A stretch of DNA of 64,000 nt from an uncultured Dysgonomonas sp. (GTDB taxonomy: Bacteria; Bacteroidota; Bacteroidia; Bacteroidales; Dysgonomonadaceae): the NCBI GenBank assembly GCA_900556485.1, contig USOX01000008.1:41469-105468 (forward strand), written 5' to 3'. Position 1 is the stretch's first letter. Every line of letters starts with the position of its first letter. Below, piece after piece: positions 48,529 through 57,151 of this stretch. The position numbers and the translations under genes were made by a program. The notes under the pieces were generated by a model. The model saw nothing but the letters and a program-made list of their open reading frames with translations. It was not told the origin of the DNA and did not search any database.

Positions 48529-48535
48529 AAGTATT

Positions 48536-48551
48536 TGCATTTAATTAGATT
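48536..48551. promoter_or_regulatory. nan-locus 16-base motif, site A (before susC)
   Basis: TGCATTTAATTAGATT, identical to sites B and C. It contains the near-palindrome TCTAATTA/TTTAATTAGA centred on TAATTA. It lies eight bases upstream of the preferred susC start. Candidate operator for the GntR-type regulator coded at the head of the locus. Confidence 0.5.
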
Positions 48552-48560
48552 TGTAACATT

Positions 48561-49808
48561 TTATGTATCTGTCATATCCTTTGTCTTGGGCCTAAGGCAG
48601 GTTATTTGTATAATAAGCACCAAGAGTACAACACCTGCCATAAGTGCAAAATCATGTCCTAAGTTTCCAGAATCGGTTGATTTACCCAGCAAACTTGTTA
48701 TAGCAGCTCCGGCAAACACTCCGGTCATATTCATTATCCCATAGGCAGTGGCTCTGTATCGCGACGACACGAACTGGCACAGTATAGGCATATTATTAGC
48801 ATCGAACATCCCGAATCCTATGCCAAATAGTACTGCCCCCACCACTACTATAGGTAAAGAGTCTCCGAACCCGATAAGCAAAAGGGCAGGGATTGTGAAA
48901 CTAAGCCCGATAGCCCCTGTGTAGACTCGTCCACGTAGATTTTTCTGTATCCACCTATCCGATAAAAATCCACCAAAAATGACTCCCAGAAATGATGATA
49001 CCGCAATAGTAATTGTTGACATAGGCCCGGCAATAGACATCTCTATAGATAGTCTCTCCGAAAATAATGTTGGCAACCAGTTCTTTGTCGCCCACCCCGG
49101 TAAGCTTGGCACACAGAAGTATAATAATATTACCCAAAAGGAGATATTACTAAGCAGCATCGCCAAACCTTTTATTACAGGAACTTTCTTTACCGTTTCG
49201 ATGGAATCAGGTTTTAATACACGTTCTTTATCTTTCAGAAAAATAGCCAAAACAACACTGTATGCTATACCTATAATTCCGAACCAATGAAAAGTTTGAT
49301 TCCATGTATACATAGCTGCCAATGTAGCTCCGAATCCTCCTATAGCCTGTCCTGTGTAAAGTCCTGTCATATGGATTCCTACAGCAAGTGAACGCGTTTT
49401 ATTCTGATGATAATCAGCTATTAGAGATAAAGCCGTGGGCAAATATAGAGCTTCACTTACACCCATTATTCCTCTAAGGATATATAATTGATCGAAGCTA
49501 GTGGCGTAACCCATCAATAATGTTACAGTAGACCATACTGCCAAACTACCCACCATAAGCCACTTGCGACTAAAACGATCAGCTATAATTCCAGATATAG
49601 GGCTCATAAAACCATATATCCAGAGAAAAACAGCCATTAACCGACCAAAATTAGCAGCCGATTCCAATTCCGCTATATCAATCATCATCGGAGCACGCAT
49701 AGTCGAAAGCATTTGCCTATCCATATAATTAAGCAATGCCACCACCCAAAGTAATCCTACGACTATCCAAGGGTAAATACTGCTGCTCGTTTTGGTTGTA
49801 CTATTCAT
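48561..49808 (-). CDS. MFS transporter, probable inner-membrane sialic-acid importer
   Basis: 415 residues with about 12 predicted membrane helices. The first (YPWIVVGLLWVVALLNYMDRQ) has the NYxDR motif of the anion:cation symporter branch, and the loop 2-3 motif ADRFSRKWLMVGS is the MFS signature, repeated weakly as SDRWIQKNLRG. Bacteroidota sialic-acid loci use an MFS protein (NanT) for uptake into the cytoplasm, and context (NanA, sialidases, SusCD) supports that substrate here. It lies six bases after a sialidase stop and before susC. Confidence 0.85.
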   Translation of the reverse strand: MNSTTKTSSSIYPWIVVGLLWVVALLNYMDRQMLSTMRAPMMIDIAELESAANFGRLMAVFLWIYGFMSPISGIIADRFSRKWLMVGSLAVWSTVTLLMGYATSFDQLYILRGIMGVSEALYLPTALSLIADYHQNKTRSLAVGIHMTGLYTGQAIGGFGATLAAMYTWNQTFHWFGIIGIAYSVVLAIFLKDKERVLKPDSIETVKKVPVIKGLAMLLSNISFWVILLYFCVPSLPGWATKNWLPTLFSERLSIEMSIAGPMSTITIAVSSFLGVIFGGFLSDRWIQKNLRGRVYTGAIGLSFTIPALLLIGFGDSLPIVVVGAVLFGIGFGMFDANNMPILCQFVSSRYRATAYGIMNMTGVFAGAAITSLLGKSTDSGNLGHDFALMAGVVLLVLIIQITCLRPKTKDMTDT

Positions 49809-49814
49809 ATACGA

Positions 49815-51467
49815 TTAGTTTATTATTTCATTTAATTTTATTTGCTGAAACACTATATTTGCCTGACTACTTTCGTACAATATTCCTATTGTATTTTCGT
49901 CTATAGATGTTATACATGAGTAACCGGCACTTTTGTATTCATCCAGAAGAATCCACTTATCCTCTGGCCATGTCATTCCTTCATCAAAGCTTATTTTCAA
50001 TGTAATCATATTCCGAATTTTATAATTATTAGGATTCACAAATAAAAGGATACTTTTTTCCTCACCGTTTTCAATATATACATGCTTATGTAAACTAGCC
50101 ATACATGTTGGTTCAGTAAGTATACAATGCGAGGTAAGATGCTCTTTCCATGTTTTTCCCAAATCGGTAGTAGTACAAATTCTGCGTCCATTCTCTTCTT
50201 TATTTCCTCTGTTTCTATTGTCTCTCATGTTTAACATCAGAGAACCATCTGATAATTGCACTACCATACACTCAGTCACATCATTATATGCTGGATTGCT
50301 GGTAATCCACGTTTTTCCATGATCGTTACTCCATGTAATATTTGAAAAAGATTTACCATATTTATCTCTTCCCTGAGTTGGGAATACTAACGTCCCGTCA
50401 TCCAATGTGATACCATGTCCGGGTGCAGGAGCAAAGAGCCACCATTCCTTTGGTTTGGTATCACGAGTTATATTAACAGGTTTACTCCATGTTAGCCCAT
50501 CATCCTCACTTTTAGTAATCAGGAATTGTGAAGTCTGCTTCACTCCCCATCCACTTTGTGAGCCCTTATTATGCCATTGATGTATCCACTCTGTGCTATT
50601 TTCATTCAGGCCTTCAATCCAATGTCCAGTATTTTTATCTAATACGCCATGCATCCATAACCCCGCGACAAAAATATCTCCTGTGAACTCATCTACCAAT
50701 ATGCAAGCATCGCTTACTCCATTGTATTTTTGGGGCAGACCTCCCCATTCACCCATGTTTAGAACTATTTGCATCGGCTGCCATGTCTTTCCCTTATCTG
50801 TACTACGATGCAAAGCAATATCCATATGTCCCTGCAAATCACGTCTGGATTCATAGCGAGCATCAAAAATAGCCAGCAATGTACCCTTTTTACTTGTTGC
50901 CAAGCCGGGTATACGCGATGTATGCACACTATCCTGATTGTGATGACGCAGGGCCACGCCTACTCTCAACGGGTTTTGAAGATATGAATTATCAATCTTT
51001 ATATTCCCTTTTGAAGTAGAGATAGCCTGACAGTTGATATCTATTCTATTATCAAGTTGTATCGTATCTTTCAGCCTCACAGCCACCCACAAGGAAAATG
51101 TATCCTTATTTGTAGTTATATTCTGATCAAATATCATTTTCTCATTGATGAGCTGAGATTTGCAAATAAGGGTGGCAGTATCTAACATACCTTTGGAGTC
51201 TGCCCCATAAATGCTTAATGAGGATATACTATTCAAATCGGTTGTACCTCTGAGATCAATGACAATACGATTTACATTATATTCCATACTGTCTTTATTT
51301 ATCAGATTCAGCTTTACAACAGGATTAACATCGCGTTTTGCTAATACCGGTATAGTTGGTTTTTCTACCTCCAATACAATACATTCAGTAAAAGAATTAC
51401 ATGAATATATAGACAGAAAAGTGAATACCAAAAGGATATAAAGCGCTATTTTGCTTTTTATTACCAT
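49815..51467 (-). CDS. Exo-alpha-sialidase with N-terminal beta-sandwich domain, 550 aa
   Basis: Signal peptide or lipoprotein signal (FLSIYSCNSFTE). Residues about 35-165 form a BNR-associated N-terminal beta-domain (VVKLNLINKDSMEYNVNRIVIDLRG). The catalytic propeller starts with the arginine motif SRIPGLATSKKG and DARYESRRDLQG. Five Asp boxes follow: STDKGKTW, SEDDGLTW, SNDHGKTW, TTDLGKTW and SFDEGMTW. Further arginines (MLNMRDNRNRG) and Tyr in GILYESSQ fit the GH33 active site. The two-domain plan matches well-studied Bacteroides sialidases. First gene downstream of the 225-base gap that separates it from nanA. Confidence 0.93.
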   Translation of the reverse strand: MVIKSKIALYILLVFTFLSIYSCNSFTECIVLEVEKPTIPVLAKRDVNPVVKLNLINKDSMEYNVNRIVIDLRGTTDLNSISSLSIYGADSKGMLDTATLICKSQLINEKMIFDQNITTNKDTFSLWVAVRLKDTIQLDNRIDINCQAISTSKGNIKIDNSYLQNPLRVGVALRHHNQDSVHTSRIPGLATSKKGTLLAIFDARYESRRDLQGHMDIALHRSTDKGKTWQPMQIVLNMGEWGGLPQKYNGVSDACILVDEFTGDIFVAGLWMHGVLDKNTGHWIEGLNENSTEWIHQWHNKGSQSGWGVKQTSQFLITKSEDDGLTWSKPVNITRDTKPKEWWLFAPAPGHGITLDDGTLVFPTQGRDKYGKSFSNITWSNDHGKTWITSNPAYNDVTECMVVQLSDGSLMLNMRDNRNRGNKEENGRRICTTTDLGKTWKEHLTSHCILTEPTCMASLHKHVYIENGEEKSILLFVNPNNYKIRNMITLKISFDEGMTWPEDKWILLDEYKSAGYSCITSIDENTIGILYESSQANIVFQQIKLNEIIN

Positions 51468-51692
51468 TGCATTGATTTAGTTTATTCAACAATCAGGGAT
51501 AATATCTGACTATACTATATATTAGATTTGGGCTCTGATTCTATCTATTATGAGGGCATTAAATATTTAAGGCCGGAACGATAGTGAAATGTTAAAATTT
51601 TAGTTATCTTTACAGTGCATTTAATTAGATTGGGGCAATGAACAAACTGAAACTATTACTAAATATGTGAATGTCTGTTATTGCCTCTTTCC
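51468..51692. other. Intergenic region in the nan locus between nanA and the 550-aa sialidase gene
   Basis: 225 bases, the largest gap within the nan cluster. It holds motif site B and, on the plus strand, TAGATTTG (51523-51530) and TATCTTTA (51605-51612), both resembling -7 elements but pointing against the genes. No clear minus-strand promoter is visible. Confidence 0.45.
51616..51631. promoter_or_regulatory. nan-locus 16-base motif, site B (between nanA and sialidase)
   Basis: TGCATTTAATTAGATT, identical to sites A and C; the preceding G makes it 17 bases identical with site C. It lies about 150 bases upstream of the sialidase ATG at 51467 and could mark a second operator in the cluster. 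Confidence 0.5.
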
Positions 51693-52604
51693 TTAGAACT
51701 CCGGAAACTTTATTTTCCTCAGATCTTCTTTCAGGCTATTTTCTTCTTTTTCGGAAAGCGGTAAAATTGGTAGTCGGCAATTACCGCATTCGATACCGAT
51801 AAGGTTCATTATGGCTTTTCCTCCTCTTACACCTCCTCCATATTTGATAATAACTTCAACCGTTTTTATAGATTTCATTTGTAATAAGCGGGCAGTTTGC
51901 AAATCATTCTTACTCATTGCCTGAAATATGCCATCATATATCTGGGGGATATAATTATATGTACTACCAACACCAGCAATAGCACCCATCGCTACACCTG
52001 AAATCAAAATTTCATCATATCCGTGTAATACTTCGAATTCATGATTATTGAGGTCGAGGCAGACACCCATTTCCATTAGGTTGTTATGGGTAAATTTTGT
52101 TCCTGCCAGATTTGGCATTTTCATCTTACCCTTAACCAAAAAATCCTCAACAGGAAGGCTTACCCCTGTCATAGAAGGCATATTGTAGTAATAAAAAGGC
52201 AGTTCGGGAGCAGCTTTTGCTATCGGCTCGAAATAATCAACTAATGCGGTGACATTTCCAGGTTTAAAGAAGTTAGGAGCCAAAGAAGCAATAGCATCCG
52301 CACCTATTTGTGCAGCATGCTCAGATAGTTCTATTGCATCTTTCTGGCAATTAGACCCAACATGGGCAATCACCATAAACCTTTTGTCTGAAGCAGTAAT
52401 CCATTTTTCGAGGATCATCTTTCTCTCAGCCTGAGTAAGTGATGAAAATTCTCCGGTAGTACCACATACAAATACTCCTTTGATTGGAGAAGATGCTATC
52501 CAATCCGCATATCTGTCAATAACATGCAGGTTTACTTCTCCATTTTCTCCAAAAGGAGTAAATGTAGCGGCAATCATACCATTCAGTCTTTCATAATTTT
52601 TCAT
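51693..52604 (-). CDS. nanA: N-acetylneuraminate lyase (DHDPS/NAL family)
   Basis: 303 residues, cytoplasmic TIM barrel, splits Neu5Ac into ManNAc and pyruvate. Family features: carboxylate-binding GTTGEFSSLTQAER (about 48-61), the catalytic Tyr region YYYNMPSMTGVSLP (Tyr139/140) and Schiff-base Lys170 in LAGTKFTHNN. The GVGSTYNYIPQIYDGIF block also fits. The C-terminal LRKIKFPEF is usual for the lyase branch. Presence among sialidases and mutarotases favours Neu5Ac lyase over dihydrodipicolinate synthase. Motif site C lies six bases before its ATG. Confidence 0.93.
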   Translation of the reverse strand: MKNYERLNGMIAATFTPFGENGEVNLHVIDRYADWIASSPIKGVFVCGTTGEFSSLTQAERKMILEKWITASDKRFMVIAHVGSNCQKDAIELSEHAAQIGADAIASLAPNFFKPGNVTALVDYFEPIAKAAPELPFYYYNMPSMTGVSLPVEDFLVKGKMKMPNLAGTKFTHNNLMEMGVCLDLNNHEFEVLHGYDEILISGVAMGAIAGVGSTYNYIPQIYDGIFQAMSKNDLQTARLLQMKSIKTVEVIIKYGGGVRGGKAIMNLIGIECGNCRLPILPLSEKEENSLKEDLRKIKFPEF

Positions 52605-52609
52605 AGTTG

Positions 52610-52625
52610 TGCATTTAATTAGATT
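52610..52625. promoter_or_regulatory. nan-locus 16-base motif, site C (before nanA)
   Basis: TGCATTTAATTAGATT, identical to sites A and B, in the 36-base gap between the NanM-like gene and nanA. Candidate GntR-regulator operator or leader element. Confidence 0.5.
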
Positions 52626-52640
52626 ATTATTTAAAGAGTG

Positions 52641-53717
52641 TTATGGGGATCGTTTTATAATTCCTTTCAGTATATGAGGAGTACGTATACCCGGTTTTAT
52701 TTCCCCACTACTGATATAGAATCCATTTTTAGTCGCTACCAATTTAGTTGTCACGGGTATAGAATAAGGGCATATCGTCAATGGCTCTAAATTGTTTGTT
52801 TTTACATTATATATACTAAGATTATTACTAAATCCACAGTGATCGGGTGCCGTAGGCAAAATTTTATCAACTCCTCCTACAAAAATTATATTATCGTCTC
52901 CCTCAGCAATCGCTGTTCCTGCCATTACAGGAAATTCACCATTCAGTTTTTCCCATTTATTATTCTTATAATCAAAAGAATAGCCATCAGTCAACATAAC
53001 CATTTCTTCGTCAGGACCATAGTTACGTCCACTAAACAAAAAAATCTTTCCTGCCTGAGCTATAGCTACAGCATATCCTCGTGCTTCTCCCGGCCATTCT
53101 GGTAATATAATCCATCCTCTTGTTATATCATTCAAGTCTAACACAAGAAAATGCTTGGTAGCTTTCTCCTTTATTGCAGATTCTTGTCCTCCTGCGATGT
53201 ATATTTTATTATCAAGTAAGGCTACGGACATATTTGCTAACGGAATAGGCAACACAGGATATTTATCCTTAACTATCATAAGAGAACCATCCACTTCTTT
53301 TATCAAAAATACATCCGAAAAACAGCTCTCGGCATCACATCCTCCAATACATAATACTCCATCCTCCATTTGTACCGATGCACCATAAGCTAAGGGTTTA
53401 TCTAAAAAATCGTTATAAACATTCCACACCCCACTCAATGTATCGAAACTATAAAGCGTATTCCACCATGTCTTTTTACCTCCTGTCCAAGGATAGCCTA
53501 CCGGAAAATTTGCTCCTCCAGTTATAATAAGCTTATTGTTTACAAAACCGGAAAAAACTCCAGCTAATCCGACATTATTTTCCATTCCTTTACATGGAGG
53601 TAGCATTAGACTATTATCCCAACTTATAGTCAGATGATCCGGAGTTTTATATTTTGAATTAGTGCAAGACATAGATAATAGTATCATTAAGGTTAATAAT
53701 CGAACATTTTTTTTCAT
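52641..53717 (-). CDS. N-acetylneuraminate mutarotase (NanM-like, copy 2)
   Basis: 358 residues, lipoprotein-type signal (LSMSCTNSKYK). The first Kelch blade LIITGGANFPVGYPWTGGKKTWWN is the characteristic NanM sequence, closer to the known enzyme than copy 1. Further blades: VLCIGGCDAES, KIYIAGGQES, KIFLFSGRNYGPDEE, IIFVGGVDK and GFYISSGEIKPGIRTPHI. It converts alpha- to beta-Neu5Ac anomers outside the cytoplasm so that transport and lyase steps keep pace. It lies between gntR (6-base gap) and nanA. Confidence 0.9.
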   Translation of the reverse strand: MKKNVRLLTLMILLSMSCTNSKYKTPDHLTISWDNSLMLPPCKGMENNVGLAGVFSGFVNNKLIITGGANFPVGYPWTGGKKTWWNTLYSFDTLSGVWNVYNDFLDKPLAYGASVQMEDGVLCIGGCDAESCFSDVFLIKEVDGSLMIVKDKYPVLPIPLANMSVALLDNKIYIAGGQESAIKEKATKHFLVLDLNDITRGWIILPEWPGEARGYAVAIAQAGKIFLFSGRNYGPDEEMVMLTDGYSFDYKNNKWEKLNGEFPVMAGTAIAEGDDNIIFVGGVDKILPTAPDHCGFSNNLSIYNVKTNNLEPLTICPYSIPVTTKLVATKNGFYISSGEIKPGIRTPHILKGIIKRSP

Positions 53718-53723
53718 GTAAGG

Positions 53724-54461
53724 CTAAATATCTACCAACGAAAGATCTTCTTTTTTGTTCTTCATCTTAGACATGAATATTTTATAAACTTCGAAATGCC
53801 CTTCAATAGCTTTCCTATATCCCAATTCGTCCCTATTTTTTATATATTCAAATAGATCGGCATGTGTAACCAGTGTATTATTTTTACTCATTTCTATATT
53901 TATAGGCTCTAAATAGTCTTTAAACTTAGCTTTCACAAATGTCAGGACAGGATGTATAATTTCCTGGAATTGCAGGATAGTCTGATTCCCTGTTATTTCG
54001 TACAATTTGGTATGAAAGGTGAATTCGCTGATCGGAGCATATTCATTATTTCCCAAAACAATACCCATTTGAACGATCTGATCCAATTCAGCAATATCAG
54101 CAGAAGTGATATGACGAAATACATCACTTGATATTCCTATCTCTAGCGCAATTCTGAAACCTAATATATCGAATAACGCATCTTCTCCTAATATACGAGG
54201 GTCTACCACACGCTTCATACCACCTAGTATAGAAGGCTCGGTCAATATCATCCCTCTCCGTGGACGGGTATGTATCAGTCCCATCATTTTAAGACGGCTT
54301 AGAGCCTCTCGAAGTACACTACGGGCAACACCCAATGCTAATGCCAGGTTATTTTCATTAGGTATTGAATCGCCACATTTTAAATCTTTTTCTTTAAAAT
54401 ATGTGAGCAATTTGTCTTCTACCTGATCTACCAGAGTATTCTGATTTAGTTGTAATTTCAT
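53724..54461 (-). CDS. GntR/FadR-family transcription regulator of the nan locus
   Basis: 245 residues. The N-terminal winged HTH (residues about 10-75) has GDSIPNENNLALALGVARSVLREALSRLKMMGLIHTRPRRGMI, typical of GntR proteins. The C-terminal FCD all-helical sensor domain (about 85-230) carries the metal/ligand residues in FRIALEIG, FHTKLYEITGN and THADLFEYIKNRD. FadR-type regulators of this kind (for example NanR in enterobacteria) respond to Neu5Ac or a related metabolite. It is the first gene of the cluster, with a variant of the recurring motif overlapping its own start region, suggesting autoregulation. Confidence 0.88.
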   Translation of the reverse strand: MKLQLNQNTLVDQVEDKLLTYFKEKDLKCGDSIPNENNLALALGVARSVLREALSRLKMMGLIHTRPRRGMILTEPSILGGMKRVVDPRILGEDALFDILGFRIALEIGISSDVFRHITSADIAELDQIVQMGIVLGNNEYAPISEFTFHTKLYEITGNQTILQFQEIIHPVLTFVKAKFKDYLEPINIEMSKNNTLVTHADLFEYIKNRDELGYRKAIEGHFEVYKIFMSKMKNKKEDLSLVDI

Positions 54462-54462
54462 A

Positions 54463-54480
54463 TTAGATTTAATTAGTCTT
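54463..54480. promoter_or_regulatory. Variant of the nan-locus motif beside the gntR start (site D)
   Basis: ATTTAATTAG (54467-54476) matches ten consecutive bases of the 16-base motif; flanks differ. Location one to fifteen bases from the gntR ATG would suit autoregulation. Weaker than sites A-C. Confidence 0.35.
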
Positions 54481-54624
54481 ATTTGTCTGACAAATCATAT
54501 CAATACAATTATATAACTAATTTTATAAACCTCAAAGAAAAATTAAGAAAAAATACACATACATGTTTTATAACATAAAATATTGACATTTATCTTATTT
54601 TTTAATATTTATAAGAGTAAAGAA

Positions 54625-54655
54625 AAGCAATCATAGCCTTATGATTGCTTTTTGT
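54625..54655. terminator. Hairpin terminator in the gntR upstream region
   Basis: AAGCAATCATA (54625-54635) pairs with TATGATTGCTT (54640-54650), followed on the plus strand by TTTG and preceded by AAA. It may work in either direction, most usefully as a second stop for the minus-strand secreted-protein operon. Confidence 0.6.
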
Positions 54656-54743
54656 TCCTATTCAATAGATATTCATCTATAGATGACAACAACAACGAAA
54701 ATTCATTGAAATATTAATTTAAGCATAAAGTATCCCATATAAA

Positions 54744-54776
54744 AGAGCAGAGCTAAATAAAATTTAGCTCTGCTCT
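54744..54776 (-). terminator. Terminator of the secreted-protein operon
   Basis: A perfect 15-base stem AGAGCAGAGCTAAAT (54744-54758) with ATTTAGCTCTGCTCT (54762-54776) and a three-base loop. On the minus strand it is followed by TTT and AT-rich sequence. It lies 40 bases after the stop of the 547-aa gene. Confidence 0.8.
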
Positions 54777-54816
54777 TTCCAATTTTCCAATATTACTCTA
54801 AACCTATATCAATACA

Positions 54817-56460
54817 TTATTTAACAATGACATTAACATAGCATGTTTTACCATTAATATTCACTGGCACCTTAATTGTACCTGTTTTTGTAGGACAACC
54901 TTTAATGTATACTTTAATTGTACCTGAAGATGTTTCTCTTGCTGTTTGTTTAGGCACATAAGCATATACTCCATCTACCTTTGGACTAGTCCAGCATGCA
55001 ATAGTCTGATTTCCACATGATAGCGAATAATTCATACAAACATATTTGCATAACAATACTTTTCTACAATAGGCTGTTAATGAAGGAGTTTTATCACAGT
55101 TAAGTACAATTTCTCCTGATGTTACTACATTCACTGATATATAACATGTTTTACCATCAATTACAACAGGAATTTTTACCAAACCTGCTTTTGTTGGTTT
55201 ACCCTTTATATATACCTGTATTCTGCCAGAAGGGGATTTTATTGTTTGTGCCGGAACTTCCGCATACAGACCATTCATAACATTGCTAGTCCATCGAGGA
55301 ATATATTTTGTTCCTGATGTTAATGTATAATTTATTCCTGTAAGTTCAGTAACACTAACGACTGAACAGCAAACAGTCTTACGACATACAGTCAATAATT
55401 CATCACTACAAATCAAATCAAAAATATTCTCTCCCGGCTTCACTTGTACACTGAATGAACAGAAATTAGGGATATTAAATGTAGCTGTACCCGAACTTGT
55501 TGGCTTACCTGTAATACGTCCTGTTATTTTACCTGTAGGAGTTATTATATTTTGAGAGTTAAGGTTTAGTACAAGTCCATTGACCCCTTCGCTATGAATA
55601 TTAGTTATTGCATCAAATACATAAGATGTACAACCAGATAATGTATAGTCAATAGATACATCAGATAAAGCTTCTACATTTTGAGAAAAATTACTTGGAG
55701 TAATTAAAGGATTACAACAGTTCAAAGTAAATACACAGACAGGCTCACTAACCTTAATAATCCATGCACAACCAGATTCAATATTCAATATTTGATCAAG
55801 CTGAACTTCGTATGTACCAGGAGCCACATCAGAACCAACAAATACTGTTACCGGTATTTTATGCACACCTGTTGTAAATGCCATAGGATTTCCCGAATAT
55901 TCAACTCTGATTTTACCATCAGCAGCTAATCCCAGCACTTTACCCGGAGTCAGAGCAATAGGATTTCCTGTTATAGCGAGACTTACAACATCAGTATATT
56001 TATTAGAAAATCCAGGTGTAGCTATCACATCTGTTGTAGGACAAGAGAATTTACCATCCATATCAGGTTTTGGACGAACTTCTATTTCGTAATCGTAAGG
56101 CACGCCTTCTTCTATTACTGTAAGCACTATACCATATCCTCCTGTTGCTGTTGGACTAGCTTTTAGGTCTATCGAACAAAAACCTTTAGGTCCATAAGCA
56201 TAATCAGCCTGATAGTCTCCATTATTAACACTAATAGATATACCTGAAGGAATTGACTCTAACTGCCATGTATCGCTAGCTGACAAATAGAATGTATATG
56301 TGCCGCCAGCATACATAGTACCGATTTTTTTTGCTGCTCCTCCCGGAGTCTGCTCTATATATTCAAAATCCTGATTAAATACAATTATTCCTGCTTGAAC
56401 AGATTCTACCCCTACAAAAGTAAGTAAGCTAAATAGTAGTAGGGTAAATATATTTTTCAT
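54817..56460 (-). CDS. Secreted cysteine-rich protein with tandem Ig-like repeats (unknown family)
   Basis: 547 residues with a signal peptide ending SVQAG. I do not recognise the family. From about residue 245 there are three tandem units of about 95-100 residues. Each starts with a cysteine pair region, has INYTLTSG/MNYSLSCG, then WTS-V-GLYAEVP-QT, then SGRIQVYIKGKPTKAG, and ends IDGKTCYISV; the last two units are clearly homologous, the first more divergent. About 20 cysteines are present, including adjacent pairs (NCC, VCC). Exported location and repeat fold suggest a surface adhesin or fibre subunit stabilised by disulfides. Last gene of a three-gene operon. Confidence 0.7.
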   Translation of the reverse strand: MKNIFTLLLFSLLTFVGVESVQAGIIVFNQDFEYIEQTPGGAAKKIGTMYAGGTYTFYLSASDTWQLESIPSGISISVNNGDYQADYAYGPKGFCSIDLKASPTATGGYGIVLTVIEEGVPYDYEIEVRPKPDMDGKFSCPTTDVIATPGFSNKYTDVVSLAITGNPIALTPGKVLGLAADGKIRVEYSGNPMAFTTGVHKIPVTVFVGSDVAPGTYEVQLDQILNIESGCAWIIKVSEPVCVFTLNCCNPLITPSNFSQNVEALSDVSIDYTLSGCTSYVFDAITNIHSEGVNGLVLNLNSQNIITPTGKITGRITGKPTSSGTATFNIPNFCSFSVQVKPGENIFDLICSDELLTVCRKTVCCSVVSVTELTGINYTLTSGTKYIPRWTSNVMNGLYAEVPAQTIKSPSGRIQVYIKGKPTKAGLVKIPVVIDGKTCYISVNVVTSGEIVLNCDKTPSLTAYCRKVLLCKYVCMNYSLSCGNQTIACWTSPKVDGVYAYVPKQTARETSSGTIKVYIKGCPTKTGTIKVPVNINGKTCYVNVIVK

Positions 56461-56555
56461 ATGTAAATATTTTATTATTAATTATTTATTGCAGCAATTA
56501 AGTTTAAAATAGCCAAATTGCTCCATTTGATGTAAAGATTTATTACTGTGAAAGG

Positions 56556-57107
56556 TTATCTTATATCATATTTTACAACAGCATTCCCTTTGCAAGAATA
56601 TGTAAATATATCATTACCCGCTTTGATATCTAGATAATTCCCATCAACCGGAATAATCGCTAGTGATTTAATTTTAACAGGTCCATTCGTGCTTTTCAAC
56701 CGATTTCTATATTTCAAAGGCTTTTCTTCCAATTCTAATTTTCCACCCTCGAACGTAAATGGAATATTAGTCATTACATAGTTTGATTCCTCTCCCATTG
56801 GATCAAGATATTCAATTGACGCTACATAGCCTACTGAAGATGGAGAAAAGCTAATATCAGTAACCGAACATTTTGACATGTCATCACCATAGATATCAGT
56901 TAATACTTTTGTTGTTGAAGCTACGAAAGCTTCATCATCAACAAACACTATATCTCCACTAGGAGCTACATATTTTGATGATATATTTTCGGGTATGGAG
57001 TTTACTCCCTCTCCCGGACTGTAAGTATCCTGGCTACATCCTGTAAAACAGATGAAGAGGCTTACAGTTAAACTGAAAAAGAATGCGGAAAAAATTTTCG
57101 TCTTCAT
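56556..57107 (-). CDS. Small lipoprotein of the secreted-protein operon (unknown function)
   Basis: 183 residues, lipoprotein signal FICFTGCSQDTYSPGEG. The rest is predicted to be mixed beta-sheet without known motifs (YVAPSGDIVFVDDEAFVAS, SFSPSSVGYVASIEYLDP). It lies between two larger secreted proteins with gaps of 44 and 95 bases, which suggests joint expression. It may anchor or assist the neighbouring surface proteins, but nothing in the sequence proves this. Confidence 0.65.
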   Translation of the reverse strand: MKTKIFSAFFFSLTVSLFICFTGCSQDTYSPGEGVNSIPENISSKYVAPSGDIVFVDDEAFVASTTKVLTDIYGDDMSKCSVTDISFSPSSVGYVASIEYLDPMGEESNYVMTNIPFTFEGGKLELEEKPLKYRNRLKSTNGPVKIKSLAIIPVDGNYLDIKAGNDIFTYSCKGNAVVKYDIR

Positions 57108-57151
57108 AATTTGTAAATGTGAATAGTTTGAAATAATTATATTGTTTTTAT

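Larger units (their letters stand above)
54462..54816. other. Intergenic region between gntR and the Cys-rich repeat protein gene
   Basis: 355 bases, strongly AT-rich, holding the variant motif beside the gntR start and two hairpins (54625 and 54744). I see no TAnnTTTG element for gntR on the minus strand and no gene. Confidence 0.5.

Noticed and set aside
51639..51671. Ten-codon plus-strand frame after motif site B (ATG AAC AAA...)
   Set aside because: Too short to support and without conservation evidence; kept only as part of the antisense-promoter observation.
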